Assembly (NCBI GenBank): GCA_015063165.1
Contig: SUSZ01000004.1
Span: forward strand, 62,001-126,000
Length of the DNA: 64,000 bases
Reading direction: 5' to 3'
Origin: Thermoplasmata archaeon
GTDB lineage: Archaea; Thermoplasmatota; Thermoplasmata; Methanomassiliicoccales; Methanomethylophilaceae
The stretch's first letter is position 1; each line of letters opens with the position of its first letter. A program made the position numbers and the translations under genes. The notes below the pieces were generated by a model. It searched no databases. It was given only the letters and a program-made list of their open reading frames with translations, and had not been told where the DNA came from. Shown here piece by piece: positions 1 to 8,037 of the stretch.

Positions 1-775
1 CCACCCCGGCTTCGGCCAGCTTCTCGTAGGATTCCTTGGAGAACGAGGTCCCGCCGGTCATCTTGCACATGATCTTGCCGCAGCGCGACTCCCCGGAGCC
101 GACCATTATCGTCGGAGGGGAGTTGTATCTGGCGGCTTCCCTGACCTCCGGTTGGGTGTACAGGGCGTTGATGACGTCCTTGAGCCTGCAAGGATTGCTG
201 TCCTCCATGAGGCGGGTGAGATGGTCCTGGACCATGTTGTCGGCAGGGCAGTGGATGTTGAACAGGGGTATTCCAAGAAGCTTGGCTGCGTCGACCCCTT
301 GGTTGTAGTTGGATCCCATGACTCCGCGGAGGACCTCCTCCCTGCGGGGGGAGACGACCCCTTCGGCGACGTTTATCGGCATCCCGGCGCTGTGGAATAT
401 GTCGGGGATGACGTCCATGACCTCGGGGAAGCGGGTGCGGGCGGTTCCGATAGGGTGGTGGGCCACCACAGCGGAGATGTCCCTGCCCTTCTCCTTGAGC
501 CTGTCCGCCAGAAGGATCTCAGCTGGACCGATGTCTATACCCCACATCATGGTGTCCGCCTCGATGTCCTTGGCCTCCTCGGAGAGGGCGGAGAAGCGGG
601 AATCCGTGTATGGGTTCCAGAGGCGTTCCATGTCGTAGAGGTCCTTCCTGTCTTCGGGAAGATTGTCGTACGCCTCCTTGGCGCGGTCGAGGACTCTGCG
701 GACCTCGGATTGCGGGCGCGGATCCTTCGAAATTCCGGCCTCTATGGCCATTCTGTAGGCGTCGTAGACTTTCAT
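1..775 (-). CDS. NIF3-like metal-binding protein, C-terminus cut by window edge
   Basis: The minus strand is open from the ATG at 775 to the window edge, so about 258 residues are visible. The protein has the NIF3 family pattern: a WGIDIGPAEI stretch near residue 78 and a VVAHHPIG metal-binding motif near residue 104. NIF3 proteins are cytosolic proteins with a two-metal site; their reaction is poorly defined, with GTP cyclohydrolase-like activity proposed for some members. No clear ribosome site precedes the start, which fits a leaderless message. The family call is good; the precise function is open. Confidence 0.8.
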   Translation of the reverse strand, partial: MKVYDAYRMAIEAGISKDPRPQSEVRRVLDRAKEAYDNLPEDRKDLYDMERLWNPYTDSRFSALSEEAKDIEADTMMWGIDIGPAEILLADRLKEKGRDISAVVAHHPIGTARTRFPEVMDVIPDIFHSAGMPINVAEGVVSPRREEVLRGVMGSNYNQGVDAAKLLGIPLFNIHCPADNMVQDHLTRLMEDSNPCRLKDVINALYTQPEVREAARYNSPPTIMVGSGESRCGKIMCKMTGGTSFSKESYEKLAEAGV

Positions 776-1003
776 GTACGGGGGTAACGATGAATGCGAT
801 AATTAAACATCCTATGAACAGGGGTGTTTCAGGGTTTAACTTCCTGCGATACGATGCTATGGCTTTATATCATTTGGAAGCATCAAAAATTCTGGAACGT
901 GTAGCGATAAGACCTGTTCTCCATGCGCAGAGGAGACCCCGAGCGCCTTCAACTTGATATTAGACGGGCCCGCGTCAGGACGTAGTGCCTGCTCGTTCCA
1001 CCC

Positions 1004-1495
1004 TTATTCCACGTCATACATCCACTTCCAGTGCACTATCCAGCCGATGAGCATCCCTGTTCCGGCCCCGGAGACTATCCCTGTTGCGAACCTGGTCTCC
1101 ATGAGGTTGTCGAAATAGGGGTCGATGAACCATTCCACGACAGTGAACAGCATCATGACGACGGACATGGCGAGCCATCTGTTGTCGAAGTATGCGTTTA
1201 TGCGCCAAGACAGGCAGAACAGGCATCCTAGCGTGAGGCCGAAGATCAGCCCGATGTCCCTTGAGCACACGGGCATCTGCGATCCGTTGAGGATGAAGCT
1301 CCTGTCCTGTTCCTGGTGGCAGAGGATGTCTCCGATCAGGTACGGGAAGTCCGAGACGCTCCAGGAGTGGTCTATGAAGCATGGCGAGCCGTCCAGGCTG
1401 TGGTACATGCCGTACGGCGCTACTAGCGGGGCTATGACGAACATCGCCGTCATGAACCCGGCCATGACGGCCAAGGCGAGCATCACATTTCTCAT
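1004..1495 (-). CDS. DUF2085 family membrane protein
   Basis: This 163-residue membrane protein begins with a hydrophobic segment (MRNVMLALAVMAGF). The central region carries the DUF2085 signature, a CHQ motif followed by RSF and a conserved PVCSRD cysteine, and three further hydrophobic helices follow. The function of DUF2085 is unknown. The start overlaps the stop of the upstream gene by four bases (ATGA), so the two genes are probably translationally coupled. A longer frame upstream of this ATG is a shadow of the neighbour. Confidence 0.8.
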   Translation of the reverse strand: MRNVMLALAVMAGFMTAMFVIAPLVAPYGMYHSLDGSPCFIDHSWSVSDFPYLIGDILCHQEQDRSFILNGSQMPVCSRDIGLIFGLTLGCLFCLSWRINAYFDNRWLAMSVVMMLFTVVEWFIDPYFDNLMETRFATGIVSGAGTGMLIGWIVHWKWMYDVE

Positions 1496-1944
1496 GGCTT
1501 CTCCACTATGCCGGCTCTTCTGCAGTATTTCAGGCAGAGCATGGACGAGATCTTCAGCATCTTCTCGTACCAGTCGTACATGTCCTCCCAGGAGTCTATG
1601 TCGCGTACGTCCCAGAGGGCTTCGGTCAGGAGCCTCCTCTCCTTGGTGTTCCCCTTGTCGGGCGTGAACAGGCTCTCCGCCCTCCTGGTGAACTCCTCGG
1701 CGTGGTCCAGGATGACGGCCGGATCGCGGAAGCCCTCCCTCATGCGGATCTCGAACCATGCTATGTTCTCCGAGACTCCGGCGATGAGGACGATGCCTTT
1801 GACCCCCATGTCGAAGCGGAGCCTGTCCTTCTTCGAGGGCTTGTCGGATTTGATGTTGGCCAGGTCCTCCACCCTGTCGCTGAGGCCGCTCCAGAAGCAT
1901 AGGAGCATGTTCGCTCTCGCCTCGTCCTCGTACCTTTTGTCCAT
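1492..1944 (-). CDS. Hypothetical helical protein
   Basis: This soluble, charged 150-residue protein is predicted mostly helical and has two cysteines near the C-terminus (LCLKYC). No family is recognised. It is the first gene of a two-gene unit with the DUF2085 protein. Its start lies back to back with the divergent nuclease-like gene: the CATATG at 1942-1947 contains an ATG for each strand. Confidence 0.65.
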   Translation of the reverse strand: MDKRYEDEARANMLLCFWSGLSDRVEDLANIKSDKPSKKDRLRFDMGVKGIVLIAGVSENIAWFEIRMREGFRDPAVILDHAEEFTRRAESLFTPDKGNTKERRLLTEALWDVRDIDSWEDMYDWYEKMLKISSMLCLKYCRRAGIVEKP

Positions 1945-1995
1945 ATGCCAACAACTACAGCCATAGATTTAACCGATGCCGTCGATAGGGGAAGC

Positions 1996-3147
1996 ATGCC
2001 TACCGTTTCCTTCAGGGACCTCAAGGAGTATCGCAGGTGCCCATACGCCTACAGGCTCTCAGTGGTCTCCGACTATTGGAGGATATCCCTTCAGGACTGT
2101 ATGGACGCCGCCGTGCACAGGATGCTGTCGCATACAGACGGGAGACGCGTCAGAGGGAACTGGGTCACCAAGGACGAGATGCTCGCCATGTACCGCGAGG
2201 AGTGGGACAAGTGCATGGAGGACGTCTGCATCGGCGAAGGCGAGGACATGGTGGACTACTTCAGGATCGGTGAGGACTGCGTCAGGAGGCTCGCGGACTT
2301 CATGAGGGTATCCGACGGTGCGGACATAGTCGCCTTCGACGTCCACGGAGTGCAGACACTTCCGTTCGGAGCGTCCGTGAGGATAGGCATAGACGAGGTC
2401 TACAGGAGGGGCAACTCCACTGTAGTCTGCAAATATATCACTACATCGGAGGACGGTCCCAGGAAGGATCTGGCCGAGGATGTGGAGGCCAGGGTCTCGG
2501 CACTGTGGACGATGTACAGCCTTCCCGGAGCGGACCGCATAGTGCTGCAATGGAGGTTCCTCAGATCCGGTGACGAGACCGAGTGCGTCGTCAGGAAGCC
2601 GGCGATGGACGAAGCCGCGAAGAAGCTCTCCGAGGAGATCGTCGAGCTGTCCAAGGACAAGGAGTTCCTTCCTGTTGTGACCGAATCATGCAAGATGTGC
2701 CCGTGCAGGAACCGCTGCGAGGCATATCAGGACACCCTGAAGACCACCAGCACCCTCACGAAGAAGGACGTAGACCAGTTGGTCCACGAGTACGCCGAGC
2801 TGGACGAGAAGGTGGCCGCTCTGAAGCTCCGCCTGGAGATGGTCCAGAGCAGGCGCGACGCCGTCAAGGCGAAGATAGTCAGCTACGCGGATTCCGCCCA
2901 TCGCGACTATCTGGTCGGTCCGGACGCGACGCTGGACATCAAGCGCTACAGGAAGGCCAACCTCCCCAGCGACAAGACCGCGCTCATAAAGAGGCTGAAG
3001 GAGACCGGCCAGTACGACAAGCTCAGCATGGTGAACTACTCCCGCCTGCGCTCCGACATAACCAAGGGCCTGGCCGATCCCGAGATAATGAAGATGGCGG
3101 TCATCACTCAGGACATAAGGGTGAAGGTACGCCGGAAGAACGGATGA
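1996..3147 (+). CDS. Cas4/AddB-like PD-(D/E)XK family protein
   Basis: The protein has the layout of Cas4- and AddB-type nucleases: an N-terminal YRRCP cysteine motif, a central GIDEV element that would supply a catalytic acidic residue, a lysine in VVCKYI, and a C-terminal CKMCPCRNRC cluster. Together the cysteines could hold an Fe-S cluster. A coiled coil follows at about residues 260-310. The (D/E)xK motif appears as V-C-K, without the acidic residue two places before the lysine, so the active site may be altered or dead. The start at 1996 is preferred to 1945 because it leaves room for the divergent promoter and begins just before the domain. It is not next to any CRISPR array. Confidence 0.65.
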   Translation: MPTVSFRDLKEYRRCPYAYRLSVVSDYWRISLQDCMDAAVHRMLSHTDGRRVRGNWVTKDEMLAMYREEWDKCMEDVCIGEGEDMVDYFRIGEDCVRRLADFMRVSDGADIVAFDVHGVQTLPFGASVRIGIDEVYRRGNSTVVCKYITTSEDGPRKDLAEDVEARVSALWTMYSLPGADRIVLQWRFLRSGDETECVVRKPAMDEAAKKLSEEIVELSKDKEFLPVVTESCKMCPCRNRCEAYQDTLKTTSTLTKKDVDQLVHEYAELDEKVAALKLRLEMVQSRRDAVKAKIVSYADSAHRDYLVGPDATLDIKRYRKANLPSDKTALIKRLKETGQYDKLSMVNYSRLRSDITKGLADPEIMKMAVITQDIRVKVRRKNG

Positions 3148-3581
3148 GACGTTCGCAACCAAGACCCTGAATTGACGAACGTGCAACGGCATGAGCGAAG
3201 AACTCGGATAGCATCGCTCGATGGTCATCGATTCGAGTTGTCCTCCCGCAGTGTGGGGGCATGTATTGCAAGATTCTAGTATAGTCTTCGTTTTTTTGGC
3301 GTTCGATCAGGAGATCGTCATTAGCGATGTACGCTCTTAAGAAAATCTTCGATATCAGATCATTTTGATAGCGTCTAAAATGAACCCGATGATTGGAATC
3401 TGGGTGCACCCGTCGAAGGAGCACCGTTTGTTCAGATCACTATCCCGCAGCAGACGCAGACACCAGCTGTCCTAAAGGGCACATGATGCAGAATATCCAC
3501 ATTATCCTGTAAAATCATTTAAATAATGTTATGTAAAATTGAAAAATACTTTCAAATAAAAAAAACGAATATTTATAAGTC
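3148..3581. other. Intergenic region with repeat copy and AT-rich promoter
   Basis: No convincing gene lies here. The region holds a decayed copy of the tadC 3' end (3387-3510) followed by about 70 AT-rich bases with TATA-like stretches near 3518-3525 (TTTAAATA) and 3571-3578, which probably drive the rloA-like gene. Confidence 0.5.
3387..3510 (-). repeat. Degenerate direct repeat of tadC 3' end (copy A)
   Basis: Bases 3404-3510 match 5735-5842 at about 88% by eye, including an identical 22-base block. Weaker similarity extends left to about 3387. Read on the minus strand the match corresponds to the last 25 or so codons of the tadC-like gene, but one base is missing, so the copy no longer encodes the same end. 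It marks the far boundary of the RloAB cassette. Confidence 0.85.
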
Positions 3582-4796
3582 ATGCTCGTAGACCTGTCTA
3601 TATAGAACTACGGGCCGTTCCGCGACAAGAGGACATTCAGCATGGTTGCGTCGTCCCTCAAGGACGACGATTCGGGAGTCCTGAGGACCGAGGGAGTAGG
3701 CTCCGGGCTGCTGAAGGTATCCGCCGTGTTCGGCCCCAACTCCTCCGGGAAGTCGTACATCGTCAAAGCGGTCCAGAGCCTCAAGATCGTGGTCGGCTCC
3801 GCCCGTCCGGAGGGGCTGATGCCGGAGTACATCCCATTCAGGCTGTCGAAGGACTGCCTGGACGCCCCTGTCGAGCTATCCATAAGGGTGCTGAGGGACG
3901 GCACTGTCTACGAGTACAGCATATCGTATCGCTCGGACGGGATCGTGTCCGAGTCACTCCTAAGGAAGATCGGGAGGAGGTACGAGCCGGTGTTCGTGAG
4001 GGGGGTCGGGAAGGAGATGATGGACCCCGTCGTCAAAGAGAGGCTGACAAGTACCACAGCTTACCTCAACATCGCCCCGGGGTTCAACTACCCCGTCTGC
4101 AACGCGGTGCTCCAAGAGATTATGGGCATCATGATTGTGTACCAGCCCATGGACCTGTTCGTGCAGGAGTCTTATAGTTACGCTATGCGCGATCCGGAGG
4201 TTAAGGAGATGATGAGGTCGGGTCTGGACGCGGCCGACCTGGTAACAGGGTTCGTGGGCGAGGAGCGCACCATCTCCGGACGCAGGGTCAAAGTCAGCGA
4301 GGGCATCGAGACCGACATCAGACCGCGCACATACGCCGAGATTCAGCTCATCCACAGCTTCAAGGACGCCGACGTGGACCAGAAGATGCTCTCATTTCCA
4401 CTGGACATCGAGTCGGCAGGTACAGTAGAGATGTTCTCGCTGATGGGTCCCGTCGCCAAGGCCCTGAAGGAGGGGCGTACATTGATCATCGACGAGTTCG
4501 GTGTGAACCTACATCCGCTCCTGAACAGATGGATAGTGGGGCTGTTTAACTACGCTTCCAACGACAACGGGGCGCAGCTTATCGTGAACACCCACGACCT
4601 ATGCCTAATGGACATCGAGGAGGTATTCAGGAGAGACCAGATCTGGCTCACCAACAAGTGTCGCGATACCGGCGCATGCGACCTGTACTCGTTAGCTGAC
4701 ATCAAAGGGGTCCGGAAGACCACCGATGTCAGGAAGGAGTACCTCATGGGAAGGTATGACGCCCTGCCAAAGATCGTAGGGGTCCGCGTGCTATGA
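3582..4796 (+). CDS. rloA: RloA-like AAA/ABC-type ATPase with an in-frame TAG at codon 8
   Basis: This ABC-type AAA ATPase has a Walker A at residues 51-58 (GPNSSGKS), an ESAGT signature, a Walker B with D304-E305 (LIIDEF) and a switch histidine in VNTHD (H338). The canonical N-terminus of these ATPases reads like M-L-x-x-x-S-x-x-N-Y-x-x-F-x-D. That is what the frame from 3582 gives, with the TAG at 3603-3605 filling one position (MLVDLSI, TAG, NYGPFRDK). The next ATG, at 3642, would remove the first strand of the fold. The stop overlaps rloB (ATGA). RloA/RloB pairs are known beside restriction systems and are thought to act in phage defence. Readthrough of TAG is inferred. Confidence 0.8.
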
Positions 4797-5449
4797 GCCA
4801 AAGGGCGCATCTCGGGGGCAGGATGGGGCATCGCCGGCCCGCCGATGTCTACGTGATCATAGGGGAAGGGGCGTCCGAGACACTATACTTCGACATGATG
4901 TCCAGGATTTTTCCTGGGGTCTCGGTACAAACTTGCGACGCGAAGGGTGGTGACCTGAGAAGCATGAAGCAAGCAGTATCACGGGAAGCATCGCGGAGCG
5001 GGAAGAACGATCGCATCGCGGTTGTGATGGACGTCGATGAGAAGACTCCTGTCCAGATAGGGGAGTTTGACAGATGGTGCCAGGATAGAGGAGTCGACCT
5101 CTACGTCTCCAATCCGTCCTTCGAGGTGTACCTTCTCATGCACTATCGTAGCGTCCACTCGAGTCTGACCCAGAAGGATCTGGAGGAGGCCTTGTCGGTC
5201 AGCACCGGAAGGAGGTACGACAAGGGAAGGGGGATACGCATCTCTGAGGAGACCGTCATGGAAGCTTTGCGCAGGGCCGAGGATTCTCTGCCAGACTCCG
5301 GCACAGCCGTGGACGTTGCGATGAGGCCGGGTACCACCACGGTCCACAAGCTGGTGATGAAGATAGCCGGGCTGACCGGAGAGCGACCGGGTCCTCTCCA
5401 GCCAGTCACTATGTTGCCTTCTGGGGCGACCGCGAAGGCCGTCACATAG
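4793..5449 (+). CDS. rloB: RloB-like protein
   Basis: This protein of 218 residues has the RloB pattern: an N-terminal strand ending in IIGEGASE, an acidic MDVDE motif and the SNPSFEVYLLMH block near residue 105. These suggest a Toprim-like metal-dependent fold, though nuclease activity is not shown. It is coupled to the ATPase upstream by a four-base overlap. Its stop is TAG; if that were read through, the frame would run 16 codons more to a TGA at 5498. The start could also be the internal ATG ten codons later. Confidence 0.75.
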   Translation: MSQRAHLGGRMGHRRPADVYVIIGEGASETLYFDMMSRIFPGVSVQTCDAKGGDLRSMKQAVSREASRSGKNDRIAVVMDVDEKTPVQIGEFDRWCQDRGVDLYVSNPSFEVYLLMHYRSVHSSLTQKDLEEALSVSTGRRYDKGRGIRISEETVMEALRRAEDSLPDSGTAVDVAMRPGTTTVHKLVMKIAGLTGERPGPLQPVTMLPSGATAKAVT

Positions 5450-5545
5450 GCTGTTTTGTCACATCCACTCTGTAATTGTCCCTCGCTCCGATGTCGTTGA
5501 CGTGATTATTCGATTGTGGGCCATATCATGAGCCAGACTCCAGCC

Positions 5546-5562
5546 CCGGTTCTGAGAACCGG
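5546..5562. other. Short hairpin downstream of rloB
   Basis: CCGGTTC and GAACCGG form a seven-base-pair stem around a three-base loop, about 100 bases after the rloB stop. It could stabilise or end the message from either direction, but there is no T-tract beside it, so a terminator role is unproven. Confidence 0.35.
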
Positions 5563-5734
5563 CTGCCCATCGGAACGAGGTGGGGGCTCTTCTGATAATT
5601 CAGGTTCTATTCACTCTTTGGAAACTATAGAACAGCTGATATCGCGAATAATTTGGTCCTATGTCTGATGACCCCTCGATCGAGCAACATTCGTTTATTA
5701 TTTTTCGATTCTTCTTCTGAATGATTTGAAATCA

Positions 5735-5842
5735 GGTGCTCCCGACGAAGGAGCACCGTTTGTTCAGATCACGATTCCGCAGCAGATGCAAAACACCAGC
5801 TGTCCCAGGGGGAACATGATGCAGAATCTCCACAGTATCCTG
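5735..5842 (-). repeat. Direct repeat at the 3' end of the tadC-like gene (copy B)
   Basis: This is the in-frame partner of the degenerate repeat at 3404-3510. It covers the last 25 or so codons of the tadC-like gene and about 29 bases beyond its stop at 5764. The distance between copies is 2,331 bases, which gives the size of the intervening RloAB cassette. Confidence 0.85.
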
Positions 5843-7173
5843 CGGAACCCTTCCCCTCTTCCTAGGCTGGCCATCATAATGGCTATGGTGGCGCTCAGCT
5901 CGGCCAGATAGATGGACAGGATCGTGGCCGTGCCTTCCATGCTGTGGAAATCCACCACTTTGGAGAGCGGCTCCAGCATGGACACGCTCATCCCCAGCAC
6001 CATCGGGGCGAAAAGGATGGCCGTGGCCAGCATCATGTCGGTCATGCTCTTGAGGTTCAGCTCCATGCTCCTTCTGGCGTGGTTCTGGTTCTGGAACTGC
6101 CTTCCCAAGGCGATGGCCAGCCTTCCCGCATCCGACACGTCCCTGCGGGCGCATCTGCTGATGTCGATGAATGCGATCGACACGTCCTCGGATATCGGCC
6201 TGATGGATCTGGACACCGCCCTCTCGATATCCCCTCTGCACATCGAGAACTCTCTGGACAGGGATTCCGCGGCGTAGACGCATTCCTTCCTCACGGCCAC
6301 GGATTCGGCTGACGCCTTCTCGAAGTTGTCTCCGGACAGCATCCTGTTGCCCATGTCGAACACGGAGTCCCTCAATCCCTCCTCGCATTTGATGCGCTTC
6401 TTCTCCTTTCCCATGTCGCGGAACATCAGCACCAGGGCGAGGATGCATGCCGGTCCTAAGGAGAACAGCAGGAGGTACTCTGTTTCCATTCCGATGCTCA
6501 GATAGACTATAGTGAGAGGAATGGCCAGCAGCAGGGGGATGGCGTAGCCGAGCTCTCTCTTGTCCATATTGGTGGTAAGGAAGGGGTTTGTCGACCTGAG
6601 CCAGAGCGATATCATCAGTATCACCGCCGGGATGAGGCCCAGCGTTATGAAGACTATAGTGCTCTCATCAACAATGTTTACCCCGAACATTCCTCCGATG
6701 TTTAGCATGGGCAGGATGGACATCAGGATCATCGGGATTAGTATCCCTATCGCGAACACTGCCATGCAGGGCGTGTTGATCGACGCGCCGTACGATTCTC
6801 CCATGTCCTTGACCGCCGCCAGAGAGATGTCCGAAGCATCCTCCAGCATCCTCGTCCTCTCCTCGGAGGAGGCTGATTCGGATGCCGCCACGCACATGTG
6901 TATCGCCCGGCGGTATCCTGCCGCGGACTCTGGAAGATGGGACATGGCGTCCCTCACGCAGGTTCCGATGTTCGGGGCCGACTTGGTGTCCAGCCTGCGG
7001 ACGATCCCGGAGAACACCTTCTTGGACAGGGAAGGCCCTTCGGAAGCGATCATTCTCACAGCGGCGTCGATGGAGCCTCCGGATTCAAGCGAGGAGGTCA
7101 TCATGCCGACGACGGTGGGGCATTCGTTGAGCAGCCTCTTGCTGTCGATTCCGGAGATGCCATCGCTCGCCAT
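5764..7173 (-). CDS. TadC/FlaJ-like type IV pilus or secretion membrane protein
   Basis: The protein has 469 residues and the duplicated GspF/FlaJ architecture. A cytoplasmic helical domain (about 1-140) is followed by two transmembrane helices (about 145-210), two more (about 225-265), a second cytoplasmic helical domain (about 270-380) and terminal helices. FlaJ/TadC proteins form the membrane platform on which a secretion ATPase works to assemble pili or archaella. The gene follows the ATPase remnant in the same direction. Because that ATPase has lost its Walker A half, the machine is probably not functional from this locus. Its last codons are duplicated at 3404-3510. Confidence 0.8.
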   Translation of the reverse strand: MASDGISGIDSKRLLNECPTVVGMMTSSLESGGSIDAAVRMIASEGPSLSKKVFSGIVRRLDTKSAPNIGTCVRDAMSHLPESAAGYRRAIHMCVAASESASSEERTRMLEDASDISLAAVKDMGESYGASINTPCMAVFAIGILIPMILMSILPMLNIGGMFGVNIVDESTIVFITLGLIPAVILMISLWLRSTNPFLTTNMDKRELGYAIPLLLAIPLTIVYLSIGMETEYLLLFSLGPACILALVLMFRDMGKEKKRIKCEEGLRDSVFDMGNRMLSGDNFEKASAESVAVRKECVYAAESLSREFSMCRGDIERAVSRSIRPISEDVSIAFIDISRCARRDVSDAGRLAIALGRQFQNQNHARRSMELNLKSMTDMMLATAILFAPMVLGMSVSMLEPLSKVVDFHSMEGTATILSIYLAELSATIAIMMASLGRGEGFRRILWRFCIMFPLGQLVFCICCGIVI

Positions 7174-7876
7174 CGGCTTCCACCGTCCTTCTCTTGAACT
7201 CGTTCAGTATCGATTCGGCGGAGGCCGCGGGAGGCATCCTCGAGAGCAAATCGTTCGAGGCTAGTATCCATTCGGGTCCGAGGAACCTCTCGTCCGTCTT
7301 CCCCAGCTCCGCCAGGTACGAGCGCATCGCGGACCTTGCGCGGATGTCCTTGATGACCTCGCGGCGTCCCATCTGGGCAACTTGCATGGCTCTCTTCATG
7401 ACGGGCGCGTCGAACATGGCGTCCTGGTCGGAGATGTCTATGAAAGTCCCGGGCACCTCCGAGGTGCTCACGACCTCCCTCATTCTCCTGACGAGGTTCC
7501 CTGTGCGCCTGTCTTTGATGGTCCCGAGGGTGACGATGACGTCGGTGGCCATGAACGCCTCCGGAGCGATCCCCATGTCGTGGACGACGCGGTTGTACAC
7601 AGAGGTCGCCGAGTCGCCGTGGATGGTCCCCATGATGGTGCTTCCAGCTTTTCCTGTCCTCATGCTCTGGTATAGGGTGCGTGCCTCCTCGCCCCTGACC
7701 TCCCCCATGATTATGGCGGACTCCCCCATCCTCAGCGATACGCGCAGCGCCTCCTTGGCTCCGGCCAGCGGCCCCTCCTCGTTCCTCTCGTCCACCAGGA
7801 TGGTCTGGACCTTGTAGCCCATGGACCTCATCCTCTCCCCTGGAAGCTCTATGGTGTCCTCTATCCCTAAGATTCC
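7085..7876 (-). pseudogene. C-terminal half of a TadA/FlaI-like secretion ATPase
   Basis: The readable protein starts at GILGIEDTIEL, the segment that normally follows the Walker A domain of TadA/FlaI ATPases. It contains the Walker B-like MGEVRGEEA and the histidine box GTIHGDS. Everything upstream, including Walker A, is missing: a TAA lies at 7879-7877 immediately before GILG and no matching frame continues. The break coincides with a 16-bp palindrome. The last residues overlap the start of the tadC gene. The remnant cannot bind ATP normally, so it is called a pseudogene, probably truncated by the event that brought in the neighbouring recombinase. Confidence 0.75.
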
Positions 7877-7881
7877 TTAGG
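7866..7881. other. Palindrome at the ATPase break, candidate attachment core
   Basis: The sequence CCTAAG-ATTC-CTTAGG is a six-base inverted repeat with a four-base centre. It sits exactly where homology of the secretion ATPase stops and about 160 bases from the end of a tyrosine recombinase gene. Tyrosine recombinases use such arms around a short crossover region, so this may be an att site. No second copy was found in the window. Confidence 0.45.
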
Positions 7882-8037
7882 TCCGGGGGAACTCGAACGG
7901 GAATCCGAAAAGCGGGACGGGCCAGCTTCCTATCGTGCGCGGCGGGAACGGCGGACCGATGCCGGCGACGGGCGATCCACTTCCCGACAGTTGTTATCAA
8001 AAAGGGGTTTAAAAAGTTTGCAGGCCGGCCCTACGGG

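Noticed and set aside
5447-5500. TAG of rloB as a decoded codon
   Set aside because: The extension of 16 residues is short, cysteine-rich and not protein-like, so TAG is more likely the true stop here.
7880-7925. tRNA-like 3' fragment (GTTCGAGTTCCCCCGGACC on the minus strand)
   Set aside because: The T-arm stem does not pair and no D or anticodon arms are found upstream, so it is not a tRNA gene; at most a chance likeness near the putative att site.
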